A stretch of DNA of 64,000 nt from Polynucleobacter sp. AM-7D1 (GTDB taxonomy: Bacteria; Pseudomonadota; Gammaproteobacteria; Burkholderiales; Burkholderiaceae): NCBI RefSeq assembly GCF_018688455.1, contig NZ_CP061319.1, forward strand, positions 1,240,001 through 1,304,000. The letters are read 5' to 3'. How positions within the stretch are numbered: position 1 is the first letter of the stretch; each line of letters begins with the position of its first letter. This document shows positions 50,732 through 59,766 of this stretch, in pieces. Under the pieces are notes generated by a model, which saw only the letters and a list, made by a program, of their open reading frames with translations, did not search any database and was not told the origin of the DNA. Both the position numbers and the translations under genes were made by a program.

Positions 50732-51217
50732 TTAATAGATTGCTGGAATTAATTTTTTAACTTTCAATTGGTATGCTGTATAGGCAGGAAAGCGCTCTAC
50801 CAGCCAAATCTCCTCCCTTCTCGCCTTGACATCAAATAAAACAAATAAGGCAATTGCATAAGCCAAAACATACACGCCAGGGAAGATCAGGAACCAAGCA
50901 AGTGCTGCCAGAAGCACTCCAAAATAAATGGGGTGGCGAACATAACGATAGAGGCCAGACTGTACTAACTGCGCATTATCTTTTGGACATGGCAAGGGGG
51001 TAAGATTTTTACCCAGATTGATCACTGCAATCAGCATCACCAAGATTGACATCAGGCCAACCGAAATACCAGACGACATCAAGATATTTTTGAGAGACTC
51101 GGAAGTCAGTAAATCTGGCCCCTTAGGGCCAAGCAAAATCAAACCAATCAGAATTGCCTGAATGACGACATACCAAGCGCCGCGTTCAATAATAGATTTT
51201 GGAGCCAAGGTGTTCAT
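50732..51217 (-). CDS. Isoprenylcysteine carboxyl methyltransferase (ICMT)-like membrane protein
   Basis: 161 residues with four to five hydrophobic helices. The ICMT/PEMT-type C-terminal motif is GLYRYVRHPIYFGVLLAALA, followed by EEIWLVERFPAYTAY. Bacterial members are probable small-molecule or lipid methyltransferases of unknown substrate. It lies 28 bp upstream of the osmC-like gene in the same direction. Confidence 0.85.
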   Translation of the reverse strand: MNTLAPKSIIERGAWYVVIQAILIGLILLGPKGPDLLTSESLKNILMSSGISVGLMSILVMLIAVINLGKNLTPLPCPKDNAQLVQSGLYRYVRHPIYFGVLLAALAWFLIFPGVYVLAYAIALFVLFDVKARREEIWLVERFPAYTAYQLKVKKLIPAIY

Positions 51218-51389
51218 TACTAAAGCGGTATAGGGAGAATGTCACAGTCTACCCTAACAGCTAGTGATGGCTATCTTAAATGTCGCGTTTGTTTTAAAGA
51301 CAAACACCCTATCATCACGGCATTAAAGACACTCAATGAAATTCAGGGTAAGCTTTGAAACATTAAAAAATATCAATCAGAAGGACTAC

Positions 51390-51752
51390 ATGAAAGCTCT
51401 CATTTTATTTGGCCACGGCGCCCGTGATGTTCGCTGGCGTGAACCATTTGACCGCTTAAAGGAAAAATGGGTGGCGCAGCATTCCAATATAGGGGTTGAG
51501 CTCGCCTTTTTGGAAATGATGGAGCCAAGCCTTGAGGAAGCTGTAGGTTTTTTAGTGTCTCAGGGGGCCAAAGAGATTACGGTTCTACCCGTATTTTTTG
51601 GGCAAGGCGGCCACTTACGTAATGACTTTCCCGTCCTACTCGCCGCTTGTCGTGAAAAATTTCCTGAAATTACTTTAAGCGCTACGCCGGCAGTTGGTGA
51701 GGACGATGCTGTTTTGCAGTCCATCATTGAGTACGCTGCAAGAGCCATCTAA
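51390..51752 (+). CDS. CbiX/SirB-like sirohydrochlorin chelatase
   Basis: A short, single-domain CbiX protein of 120 residues from ATG 51390 (AGAAGGACT upstream). It has the metal-binding His in LILFGHGARD, and EITVLPVFFGQGGHLRNDFP carries the second His. It probably inserts Fe2+ (or Co2+) into sirohydrochlorin. The convergent neighbour cobA makes precorrin-2, so the two supply siroheme to the CysI reductase nearby. Its last 78 bp overlap the cobA 3' end on the other strand. An upstream ATG at 51336 would add 18 residues. Confidence 0.88.
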   Translation: MKALILFGHGARDVRWREPFDRLKEKWVAQHSNIGVELAFLEMMEPSLEEAVGFLVSQGAKEITVLPVFFGQGGHLRNDFPVLLAACREKFPEITLSATPAVGEDDAVLQSIIEYAARAI

Positions 51753-52535
51753 CTCTGAGGACAGTACTTGTGGCTTTTGTCTTAAAGCTTCGCCAATCAT
51801 AATTAACGCTGGTGAAGCGGCGTTAAACCACTCATTTGCTTCACCCTTAGCCAATTGGCCGAGAGTACTGGACCAATGACGTTCATTCTTGGTGCTGACG
51901 GCCTCCAGAATATGGACGGGCGTCCCATCATCGTGCCTGGCATCACTCTCAATTAATTGCTTAGCAATGCTTGTTGCATCTTTACGCCCCATGTAATACA
52001 CCAAGGTATCTGCATTGGGTTGCGCCAGAGGGGCATGTTCTGATTTTGAAGGATTATCGCCGCCTAGGCCTCGTCCTTGCGCTACAGTGACAAAAGCTAC
52101 ACTTCTACTAACGCCTCGCAAGGTGAGTGATTGCTGCATAGAAGCAGCACCAGCTAAAGCAGCAGTAATGCCAGGCACGACTTCCACTTCAATACCAGCT
52201 AGCTTGAGTGCTTGGATTTCTTCATCAGCACGACCAAACATCATCGGGTCGCCACCTTTTAGTCTAATAATGATTTGATACTTTTTTGCCGCATCCACTA
52301 AGCGCTTATTAATAAAATGCTGTGCGGAAGAGAGTTTGCCGCAACGCTTACCTACGGCAACTTTAGTTGCCTGAGGGCAAAGCTCCAACATTGTTGGATC
52401 TACTAAGGCATCGTGAAACACGATGTCCGCCTGCGCCAATAATCTTGCACCACGCAAAGTAATGAGGTCTGCAGCCCCAGGGCCTGCCCCGACTAAAAAA
52501 ACCTTACCAAGTTCTGGAGTGTGAGTTGTAGACAT
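51675..52535 (-). CDS. cobA: Uroporphyrinogen-III C-methyltransferase
   Basis: Makes precorrin-2 by two SAM methylations on uroporphyrinogen III. Signatures: VGAGPGAADLITLRGARLLA at the N-terminus and IIRLKGGDPMMFGRADEEI near residue 90. It has 286 residues and no CysG-type dehydrogenase domain. It is last in cysI-DUF934-cobA. The C-terminal tail of about 25 residues lies inside the overlap with the cbiX-like gene. Confidence 0.95.
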   Translation of the reverse strand: MSTTHTPELGKVFLVGAGPGAADLITLRGARLLAQADIVFHDALVDPTMLELCPQATKVAVGKRCGKLSSAQHFINKRLVDAAKKYQIIIRLKGGDPMMFGRADEEIQALKLAGIEVEVVPGITAALAGAASMQQSLTLRGVSRSVAFVTVAQGRGLGGDNPSKSEHAPLAQPNADTLVYYMGRKDATSIAKQLIESDARHDDGTPVHILEAVSTKNERHWSSTLGQLAKGEANEWFNAASPALIMIGEALRQKPQVLSSELDGSCSVLNDGLQNSIVLTNCRRSA

Positions 52536-52555
52536 TCGCTGTTTCTCTGAGGTGC

Positions 52556-53098
52556 TTAAGCAATGGTGGCGCGTTGATCGCGCCAGCTGTTTTGCGTCAC
52601 TACCGAAAAAAGATCAAACTGCTTGAGGGCAATATCGAGGTTTTGATCGGGGCGTAATTCAAAGGCATCAAAGCCAACCCGCGCACCTTGTAAGAGTTGA
52701 TCAATCAAGACATCGCCAATGGCACGCACCTCACCCTGCCACTCAAAGCGATCTCTTAGTAAAGCGGCAGTACTAAAGCTTCTACCATCTCTAAAAATAG
52801 GGAAATGCGCCCCAATCACTGGCCAGAAAGATTTGCCCTCTTCAATGATTTCAGAGTGCTTCAGAATGTCATCATCGGCAGCAAACCAAACACCAATCTC
52901 GCCTTTATTGGCACGTTCAATAATGTCAGCATTTTTATAGCGTGTAATCCACCAATGGAATGGCACTAGAACCTTATGAAAGCCATGCTCCAAATCTGGA
53001 ATGCCACCTTCATCGCGTTCGCCATCCCATACCTGCCACTCATTGGCAATCAAATTTGGCTTTCCGTCTTTAGGGTAATAAATAATTTTTTGGTTCAT
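52556..53098 (-). CDS. DUF934 protein, sulfite-reduction associated
   Basis: 180 residues from ATG 53098 (MNQKIIYYPKDG). Family features are WFAADDDILKHSEI, the RFPIF-like HFPIFRDGRSFSTAALLRDR and LRPDQNLDIALKQFDLFS. DUF934 proteins accompany cysI in proteobacteria, but their exact role is not established. It starts 13 bp after the cysI stop. An upstream start at 53143 would overlap cysI. Confidence 0.9.
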   Translation of the reverse strand: MNQKIIYYPKDGKPNLIANEWQVWDGERDEGGIPDLEHGFHKVLVPFHWWITRYKNADIIERANKGEIGVWFAADDDILKHSEIIEEGKSFWPVIGAHFPIFRDGRSFSTAALLRDRFEWQGEVRAIGDVLIDQLLQGARVGFDAFELRPDQNLDIALKQFDLFSVVTQNSWRDQRATIA

Positions 53099-53111
53099 AG
53101 TGTATTTGTAA

Positions 53112-54839
53112 TTAGACCGCTGCGCCCTTGGAGTGTTTGCCATTATTTTTATAGGCGGCTTCCTTAAATGGGATCACACCCAATCTGCGATAGGTCTCAA
53201 TAAATGGTTCGTCAGTCGAGCGCTGCTCTACATAAGTGTTGATGATGCTAGTCATCACATCCGGAATTTCATTAGCGTAGAAAGAAGGTCCAATGACTTT
53301 TCCGATAGATGCATCATTACCTTGATCACCACCTAATGTAATCTGATACCACTCTTCGCCATCCTTATCAACGCCGAGTACTCCGATATTGCCAACGTGA
53401 TGATGGCCGCAGGAATTGATACAGCCAGAGATATTTAAGGTGATATCACCTAAGTCATGCAAATAATCCAAGTCATCAAATCGCTCCTGAATTGCTTTAG
53501 CAATCGGCAAAGATTTGGCATTGGCTAGTGAGCAAAAGTCACCGCCTGGGCAGGCAATGATATCTGTGAGCAAGCCAATATTAGGCAGTACTAAATTATA
53601 GTTTTTAGCGGCGCGCCAAAGATTCAACAACTCTGCTTGCTCCACATCAGCTAAAACTAAATTTTGTTCATGCGTTACACGAAGCTCACCAAAACTATAT
53701 TGGTCGGCTAAGTCAGCGATGGCATTCATTTGCGCGCTAGTGGCATCGCCAGGAGCAGCAGTGCCATGTGGCTTAAGCGACAAAATGACTGGGGCGTAAC
53801 CAGGGACTTGGTGCGGCCTTACGTTGCGCTCTAGCCAGCGAGTAAATGCAATCTTCTCATTGGCATCTAACCTAGATTCGGCATGAGACTGTAATTGCTC
53901 ATCACTCAATGCTGGAAGTGTTTTGTAACTTGGCTTGGTAAAGTGCTTAGCGACACGCTCCCACTCAGCTTGTGAGAAGTTATCTTTACCCTGCTTAGTT
54001 GCATTATGCAGTTGAGTCCACTCACCCTCCACTTGCCGTGCGAATTCTTCTGGACCTAAAGCCTTGACCAAAATCTTGATCCGCGCCTTATACAGATTGT
54101 CACGCCGACCAAATCGGTTATAGACCCTTAGAAGTGCTGTTAAGTAGCTGGGTAGGACTTGCCATGGCACATCTTTTTTAATCAAGGAACCCAGAATCGG
54201 GGTACGGCCCATGCCACCACCAGCATAGATATTTGCCGTCAACTCACCATTGTTGATGTTGGGATTTTTCTGAAGCTCTATACCCACGTCATGACAAAGC
54301 AATACAGTGCGATCTTCTTTGGCACCGTTAATGGCAAATTTGAACTTACGTGGCAAGTGCGCAAACTCTGGATGGAGTGTTGACCATTGACGGAGTAATT
54401 CACAGATAGGTCTAGGGTCGACGTATTCATCAGCCGCGACTCCGGCAAAAGCATCGCTCGTAATATTACGAATACAGTTCCCCGAAGTTTGAATGGCATG
54501 CATCTCGACTTTGGCTAGCTCAGCCAAGATATCGGGAGTCTGTTCCAGCTCCACCCAGTTAAATTGAATATTTTGACGAGTCGTAAAGTGGCCATAACCA
54601 CGGTCATACTTATCCGCAATGAAAGCGAGAGTACGTAACTGTCTAGAACTCAATAAGCCATATGGGATAGCAACGCGCAACATGTAAGCATGCCGCTGAT
54701 GGTAGAGGCCGTTTTGAAGCCGGAGTGGGCGGAATTCTTCTTCAGCGAGAGTGCCGTTAAGGCGGCGCTCAACCTGGTCTCGAAATTGGGTAACCCGCTG
54801 ATCTACCAGCGTTTGGTCAATATGGTCGTATTTATACAT
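53112..54839 (-). CDS. cysI: Siroheme-[4Fe-4S] sulfite (or nitrite) reductase subunit, CysI type
   Basis: A ferredoxin-type siroheme reductase of about 575 residues, reducing sulfite to sulfide with six electrons. The cluster and siroheme ligands are CPGGDFCSLANAKS and ISGCINSCGHHHVGNIGVLG near residues 420-470. The N-terminal half has the ferrodoxin-like repeat (YGHFTTRQNIQFNWVELEQ). I used ATG 54839; a GTG three codons earlier is possible. The neighbours DUF934, cobA and cbiX support sulfite rather than nitrite reduction. The ferredoxin-NADP reductase at 55456 may be the electron source. Confidence 0.92.
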   Translation of the reverse strand: MYKYDHIDQTLVDQRVTQFRDQVERRLNGTLAEEEFRPLRLQNGLYHQRHAYMLRVAIPYGLLSSRQLRTLAFIADKYDRGYGHFTTRQNIQFNWVELEQTPDILAELAKVEMHAIQTSGNCIRNITSDAFAGVAADEYVDPRPICELLRQWSTLHPEFAHLPRKFKFAINGAKEDRTVLLCHDVGIELQKNPNINNGELTANIYAGGGMGRTPILGSLIKKDVPWQVLPSYLTALLRVYNRFGRRDNLYKARIKILVKALGPEEFARQVEGEWTQLHNATKQGKDNFSQAEWERVAKHFTKPSYKTLPALSDEQLQSHAESRLDANEKIAFTRWLERNVRPHQVPGYAPVILSLKPHGTAAPGDATSAQMNAIADLADQYSFGELRVTHEQNLVLADVEQAELLNLWRAAKNYNLVLPNIGLLTDIIACPGGDFCSLANAKSLPIAKAIQERFDDLDYLHDLGDITLNISGCINSCGHHHVGNIGVLGVDKDGEEWYQITLGGDQGNDASIGKVIGPSFYANEIPDVMTSIINTYVEQRSTDEPFIETYRRLGVIPFKEAAYKNNGKHSKGAAV

Positions 54840-54892
54840 AGCCTGCACATTGTCTAGTTTTAGTCATATTTCAACAAATAATTAAATGTAGA

Positions 54893-54920
54893 ATCTATAT
54901 ATCTTTATTGATATATAGAT
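54893..54920. promoter_or_regulatory. Perfect 11-bp palindrome upstream of cysI
   Basis: ATCTATATATC-(6)-GATATATAGAT is a perfect dyad, 54 bases before the cysI start. The spacing and symmetry fit a dimeric regulator site such as that of a CysB-type LysR protein, though the regulator is unknown. Confidence 0.55.
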
Positions 54921-55031
54921 GGTTCTCGCTTAACTATCTAGAGACTGCTGACAGGAAAAGATTGGGGTTGAGAGCTAGACGCTAAATTCTGAGGAGCCCC
55001 TATACATGGATAGGCCTACAACCTTCTTCAA

Positions 55032-55304
55032 TTAGTAAGTAATGGCCTTTTCAAAAGCCTCATCAACATAAGCCCGATCCTGAGCCAGTACATGCTGAGC
55101 AATTAAAAACACTCCCGAAAAAAAGCTAACGCAGACCAATAAACCAAAAGCATGGAATTGATTAAGGCCACTTTGGTTAAGCACCTCAAGATAGCTAGCG
55201 CTTTCCAGGGCAAGATGAGTAGATAAGCTCAAAAGAGCCAAACCCAGTAAAACTCTAGCTAAGGCTAAAAATAAAGATTTTTCGCTCGTTGGCTTTGTGG
55301 ACAT
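55032..55304 (-). CDS. Small two-helix membrane protein of unknown function
   Basis: 90 residues from ATG 55304 (AGGAAG upstream), starting MSTKPTSEKS. There are two hydrophobic segments (LALARVLLGLALLSLSTHLA and FGLLVCVSFFSGVFLIAQHV). No family is recognised. It is divergent from fpr and upstream of the cysI palindrome. Confidence 0.65.
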   Translation of the reverse strand: MSTKPTSEKSLFLALARVLLGLALLSLSTHLALESASYLEVLNQSGLNQFHAFGLLVCVSFFSGVFLIAQHVLAQDRAYVDEAFEKAITY

Positions 55305-55455
55305 AAGACTTCCTTTAAATAGGTACATGAGGATCTTATGGGCTTGGCGTTTATAAGTAAAAGAATCCCTTTTTATAAGCTAAATACTTTTATATCTATA
55401 GAACCATGCTCAGAATGAGGATAATTAAGGTTTACACCTCACTAATCAAGCATTT

Positions 55456-56232
55456 ATGGCAGCCTACAACACCGAAACCGTCCTTACTGTTCATCACTGG
55501 AATGACACCCTTTTTAGCTTCACTACCACTAGAAACAAGGGCCTACGCTTTCGTAGCGGGCATTTTCTAATGATTGGCTTAGAGGTTGAAGGCAAGCCTT
55601 TGGTTCGCGCCTATAGTGTGGCGAGCCCTAATTATGAAGAGCACTTAGAGTTCTTGAGCATCAAGGTTCAAGATGGCCCCCTCACCTCACGCCTCCAGAA
55701 AATTCAGATTGGCGATCCTATTTTAGTGAGCGAAAAATCTGTTGGCACCTTGGTCATTGATGACCTAAATCCAGGCAAACATCTCTACCTGTTTAGTACG
55801 GGTACAGGGTTAGCGCCATTCATGAGCATCATTCGCGACCCAGATACTTACGAGAAGTTTGAAAAAGTCGTACTCATTCATGGTGTACGTTTAGTGAGCG
55901 AACTGGCTTATGGTGATTACATTAAGAATGAGCTCACTCAAGATGAATACATTGGTGAAATCATTCGTGAAAAATTGATCTACTACCCAACTGTTACACG
56001 CGAAGCATTCAAGCACACCGGCCGTTTAACTACCGCCATTGAATCTGGCCAACTCTTTAAAGATATTGGTTTGCCCCCACTAGATCCAGCAGTAGATCGT
56101 GCGATGATCTGTGGCAGCCCCTCTATGCTCAAAGAGACTGCAGAGATGCTCGATGCCAAAGGCTTCAAGGTTTCTCCGAGCCTAGGTCAATTAGGTGATT
56201 ATGTGTTTGAGCGCGCCTTTGTGGAAAAGTAA
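55456..56232 (+). CDS. fpr: Ferredoxin--NADP(+) reductase
   Basis: A 258-residue FAD enzyme exchanging electrons between NADPH and ferredoxin or flavodoxin. FAD motif RAYSVASPNYEEHLEFLS, NADP-binding STGTGLAPFMSIIRD, and CGSPSMLKETAEML near the C-terminus. Bacterial Fpr length. Here it could feed the ferredoxin that drives CysI; this is inferred from proximity. Confidence 0.95.
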   Translation: MAAYNTETVLTVHHWNDTLFSFTTTRNKGLRFRSGHFLMIGLEVEGKPLVRAYSVASPNYEEHLEFLSIKVQDGPLTSRLQKIQIGDPILVSEKSVGTLVIDDLNPGKHLYLFSTGTGLAPFMSIIRDPDTYEKFEKVVLIHGVRLVSELAYGDYIKNELTQDEYIGEIIREKLIYYPTVTREAFKHTGRLTTAIESGQLFKDIGLPPLDPAVDRAMICGSPSMLKETAEMLDAKGFKVSPSLGQLGDYVFERAFVEK

Positions 56233-56339
56233 TACTTTTTATACCCGAAAGTAATTAGCTTATAGGGATATATTTCTTGTGGATATAGAGACCCCTTGGT
56301 AAATTATCTTTAACAAGATATTTACCAAGGAATAAAGAG

Positions 56340-56504
56340 ATGTCCCCCGTACGCGAGCATTACAACCCAATCATTACTAAGCTGCTGAAAGAGCACGATC
56401 AGTTGCCGCATGAAAATGTAGCTGAACGAAAGAGCTTTCAACGCAGAATTTTATTCCTGATGACGACCATCAAGATGGAAGAGTTTGAAAACTCTTATGC
56501 TTAA
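56340..56504 (+). CDS. 54-residue conserved-looking small protein
   Basis: ATG 56340 follows AAGGA (8 bases upstream) and reads MSPVREHYNPIITKLLKEHD, then a basic middle and SYA at the end. It is helical and charged, without cysteine or membrane segment. It is downstream of fpr and convergent with the YeiH gene. No family is recognised. Confidence 0.6.
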   Translation: MSPVREHYNPIITKLLKEHDQLPHENVAERKSFQRRILFLMTTIKMEEFENSYA

Positions 56505-56509
56505 ATAAA

Positions 56510-57502
56510 TTACAGAGAACTAGTAATGAAAATTAAGCCGATGGTGGCTATAAAAATAGTTTCAACAACCAGCATCACGACAGGCTGCCAACCAAGTTTA
56601 GCCAGTTCCTGAAAATTGGTTTTTAGTCCAGCCGCCCCAATAGCGATTACCAGCATCCAACGAGATAAATCAGCGATGGATTGAGTAACTTGTAGTGGCA
56701 GTATCTGCATCGAAGCAACGATAGATAGGGCTACAAATCCCAGTAAAAATGTTGGGATTAATCGTAAGCTCCCCCAACCTAAACGCTGAGATGATTTCTC
56801 GGCGCCAAAGAAAATAGAAATAAACAAAACCACCGGCAGAAGGAGTGCAACCCGGAATAGCTTTACAACCGTAGCGACATCCCCTGCCTCAGGTCCAAAT
56901 AACATCCCAGCAGCAACCACCTGCGCAACATCATGAATTGTTGCGCCTAAAAAGATTCCAGCCGGCAAAGAGTTAATACTCAATAGTTGTAATGCAAATG
57001 GATAAAGCACCATGGCAATAGTGGAGAGTACGGTAACACCGACCACCACCAGCAAGGTAAACCGCTCGTTCTCTTTGGTTTTAGGAAGCACAGATGCCAC
57101 TGCCAGGGCCGCGGATGCACCGCAGATACCCACTGATCCACCAGCAATCAAACCAAAATCTGGTGAGAGCTTTAAAAATTTTGCTATGAAGAAGCCAAGG
57201 CATACGGTGGCAGCTACTGCAAACATCACCATTAATCCAGTATTGATACCAATTGCACCAATATCGGCAAATGTAATTCGAATACCTAACAAAGCGACAC
57301 CCAAACGCAAAACTGTTTTGGCGCAAAAATCGATTCCTGGCTTGACTGTATCGTTGAGATATAAAAAGTGGAGTAACAAACCAATCAACAGGGCATATAA
57401 CAATTGCGGGCCACCATAATTTTCAGACAGAAAACTGGTTGACATGGCAATTACTAAACAGACCATCAGGCCTGGAATATTCTTTTGCGTTGATTTGAGC
57501 AT
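56510..57502 (-). CDS. YeiH/SuyZ-family putative sulfate or sulfite exporter
   Basis: A 330-residue membrane protein with about ten helices. It has the family features DFCAKTVLRLGVALLGIRIT near residue 60, GGSVGICGASAALAVASVL near 125 and AGIFLGATIHDVAQVVAAGM near 185. In Paracoccus the homologue SuyZ lies beside suyAB and is thought to export the sulfur anion from sulfolactate breakdown. Here it ends the dehydrogenase-suyA-suyB-gntR operon, 5 bp after the regulator, which supports the same job. Confidence 0.88.
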   Translation of the reverse strand: MLKSTQKNIPGLMVCLVIAMSTSFLSENYGGPQLLYALLIGLLLHFLYLNDTVKPGIDFCAKTVLRLGVALLGIRITFADIGAIGINTGLMVMFAVAATVCLGFFIAKFLKLSPDFGLIAGGSVGICGASAALAVASVLPKTKENERFTLLVVVGVTVLSTIAMVLYPFALQLLSINSLPAGIFLGATIHDVAQVVAAGMLFGPEAGDVATVVKLFRVALLLPVVLFISIFFGAEKSSQRLGWGSLRLIPTFLLGFVALSIVASMQILPLQVTQSIADLSRWMLVIAIGAAGLKTNFQELAKLGWQPVVMLVVETIFIATIGLIFITSSL

Positions 57503-57507
57503 GAAAG

Positions 57508-58227
57508 TTAAACCACCAACTCACTGAAATACTCATGCTGCGTGGTATTGAGTGTAGAGACGCGCCACTCTATCGGATCATCTTGAAGGCCTAAGGCAAC
57601 CCTTCGAATGATTAAGACCGGCGAATCCGCATTCAGGCCAAGCCATTCAGCATGCTGCTTACCAGCTAGCCCGGCGCGAAGACGCTCACTACTGCGAACA
57701 ACCGTCTGTCCATACTGCGCTTGATACATCTGATAGATACTGCCAGTTCGATCAATAAAATCTGAACGCGTGAGATTTTTAAACCGTTTCTTGTCCAAGG
57801 TAATCTGATCGATCATGACGCATCGCCCCTCAAGAGAAAGGCGGTTCGTAATTCTCCAAACTGGAGTACCCTCCTTGATTTGCAACTTACCAGCCTCTTC
57901 TTTATTTGCAGCAGCACTATTGAGGGATGCAAGTTCAACCTTGGGGTAAACCTTCTTTTCGATGTCATGCTTCACAACATGGAAGAAGTAATACAACAGT
58001 CTTTTGAGGTCATGCTCAACAACATAGGTTCCCCTGCCTTGGCGACGGACCACGATACCTTCCGCGACTAACTCATCTACCGCTTTGCGCAGGGTTCCTA
58101 TAGATACATCCAATTCTTTTGATAAATCCTTTTCAGCAGGCAATGCCTGCCCCATAGGATATCGACCCCTGACCAGATCTTCGGTGATCTTTTGCTTTAC
58201 TTCTTGATAAGCGGTCAGGGATTTCAT
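57508..58227 (-). CDS. GntR-family (HutC/UTRA) transcriptional regulator
   Basis: A 239-residue protein. The N-terminal winged helix (EKDLSKELDVSIGTLRKAVD, then GIVVRRQGRGTYV) is followed by a UTRA ligand-binding domain (about 95-235, GTPVWRITNRLSLEGRCVMI). It lies 9 bp after suyB, inside the operon it probably controls. The 30-bp palindrome at 60877-60906 is its best candidate operator. Confidence 0.93.
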   Translation of the reverse strand: MKSLTAYQEVKQKITEDLVRGRYPMGQALPAEKDLSKELDVSIGTLRKAVDELVAEGIVVRRQGRGTYVVEHDLKRLLYYFFHVVKHDIEKKVYPKVELASLNSAAANKEEAGKLQIKEGTPVWRITNRLSLEGRCVMIDQITLDKKRFKNLTRSDFIDRTGSIYQMYQAQYGQTVVRSSERLRAGLAGKQHAEWLGLNADSPVLIIRRVALGLQDDPIEWRVSTLNTTQHEYFSELVV

Positions 58228-58236
58228 TGCTAAGTC

Positions 58237-59409
58237 TTAAGCTGATTCGTACAAACGTGTTAATACGAACTCACGGTGACCGAGAATCTCAGAAGCAGTC
58301 AACTCACCATCAGCTGTCCGCTTTAAGCAGTCCAATAGCTTGTTACCTGCATCATCCATATTCTCTTCACGACGCAATAGGCCGGACACATCAACGTCAA
58401 TGTGCTCACCCATCGTACGAACAGTCTTTGGATTTGCGCAAATCTTAATTACCGGAAGAATGGCATTGCCAATCACGTTACCCTGACCTGTCGGGAAGAA
58501 ATGGGCCGCGAAACCAGCTGCAGCACACAGAGTTACCATTTCAGCTGCTGCTGATGATGAGTCCATAAAATGCAGTCCAGGAATCTTTGGCTCTTCACCT
58601 TTATCAAGCACGCTATCCACAATACATTTTTTACCAATTTTTTGGATATTGCCGAGGGCTTTCTCTTCGATAGTTGTTAAACCACCTGCAATATTGCCTT
58701 TGGTTGGCTGAGAGTCAGACAAATCGCTCGTCTTGTGACGCTCAATCACATCCTGGTAACGGTCAAACATCTCGCGAAACTTTTTCTTTACTTCAGGAGT
58801 GCGGCAACGTGCCTCAACTAAATGCTCACCACCAGTTAACTCGGTAGTCTCACCAAATACCAAGGTAGAGCCAATTTCATAAAGCTTATCGAATGCATCA
58901 CCAACAGTTGGGTTTGCACCGCAACCAGAAGTGGTATCGGACTCGCCACACTTAGTAGATACCCACAACTCGGATAGAGGTGCAGACACGCGTTTTTGCT
59001 TAGATGCATGCTTCATCATGCTGTAGGCAGCTTTGCTTGCAGAAGCAATAGTTGCAGTGTCGCCATTACCTTCAATCCAGAAGCCTTCTACTGGCTTGCC
59101 AGAAGCTTTGATGCCGTCTACAACAATCTTTGTCCACTGTGGCTCAATACCAATAACTACGACTGCAGCTACGTTAGGGTTGCAGCCAGTTCCAATTAAG
59201 GTGCGGAAATGCAAGTCTAAGTCAGCTCCGAACTGCAAACGGCCATAGGAGTGCGGGATTGCCATTGCACCTTTGATGTTGTTTGCTACTGCTTCACAAG
59301 CCGCGTTAGACAAGTCATCTAAAGGCAAAATCAATACATGATTACGAATACCCATGCGGCCGTTTTCGCGGCGGTAGCCTAAAAAGGTCGCGTCTTTTAA
59401 ATTGGTCAT
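58237..59409 (-). CDS. suyB: UxaA-family C-terminal lyase, likely sulfolactate sulfo-lyase subunit beta
   Basis: 390 residues of the altronate/galactarate dehydratase family. N-terminal [20 protein letters not shown]; cysteine/glycine motifs TGCNPN and [20 protein letters not shown] (likely Fe site); and [18 protein letters not shown] near the C-terminus. Together with the small SuyA-like subunit upstream it matches the split (2R)-sulfolactate sulfo-lyase, which yields pyruvate and sulfite. A split altronate-type dehydratase is the alternative. Two sulfur-anion exporter genes nearby favour sulfolactate. Confidence 0.82.
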   Translation of the reverse strand: MTNLKDATFLGYRRENGRMGIRNHVLILPLDDLSNAACEAVANNIKGAMAIPHSYGRLQFGADLDLHFRTLIGTGCNPNVAAVVVIGIEPQWTKIVVDGIKASGKPVEGFWIEGNGDTATIASASKAAYSMMKHASKQKRVSAPLSELWVSTKCGESDTTSGCGANPTVGDAFDKLYEIGSTLVFGETTELTGGEHLVEARCRTPEVKKKFREMFDRYQDVIERHKTSDLSDSQPTKGNIAGGLTTIEEKALGNIQKIGKKCIVDSVLDKGEEPKIPGLHFMDSSSAAAEMVTLCAAAGFAAHFFPTGQGNVIGNAILPVIKICANPKTVRTMGEHIDVDVSGLLRREENMDDAGNKLLDCLKRTADGELTASEILGHREFVLTRLYESA

Positions 59410-59451
59410 TTTTTATATCTCTCTCAATGAATAGGTAAATAAGGTGCCGGA

Positions 59452-59733
59452 TTACCAGCGCTTAGTTTTAACGTTTTGAACGTGAAGGTGCTCACCTTTT
59501 TTAATTGGAGCTACCACCTTGCCAATATCAACGCCGTATTTCATTACAGTGTCACCTGGCTTGAAATCATTCAATGAAATTTTGTGGCCAATAGGAATAT
59601 CACTCTCCGACTTGATATTTAAAGTTAGGTCACCATCCATCACCCAACCAATCAAATCAGTCCCGGCTTTGACACCCTCAACTACTACTACACCTACGCC
59701 ATCTGCTGGCTCATGCACGACAAAGTGGATCAT
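59452..59733 (-). CDS. suyA: SAF-domain small subunit, likely sulfolactate sulfo-lyase subunit alpha
   Basis: 93 residues, an isolated SAF-like domain equal to the N-terminus of UxaA/GarD enzymes (IPIGHKISLNDFKPGDTVMK, then VGKV-like DIGKVVAPIKKGEHLHVQNV). Good ribosome site GAGGAG. It lies 42 bp before suyB. Confidence 0.85.
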   Translation of the reverse strand: MIHFVVHEPADGVGVVVVEGVKAGTDLIGWVMDGDLTLNIKSESDIPIGHKISLNDFKPGDTVMKYGVDIGKVVAPIKKGEHLHVQNVKTKRW

Positions 59734-59766
59734 TACTATCTCCTCAATAATCTCATTTATAAAAAA

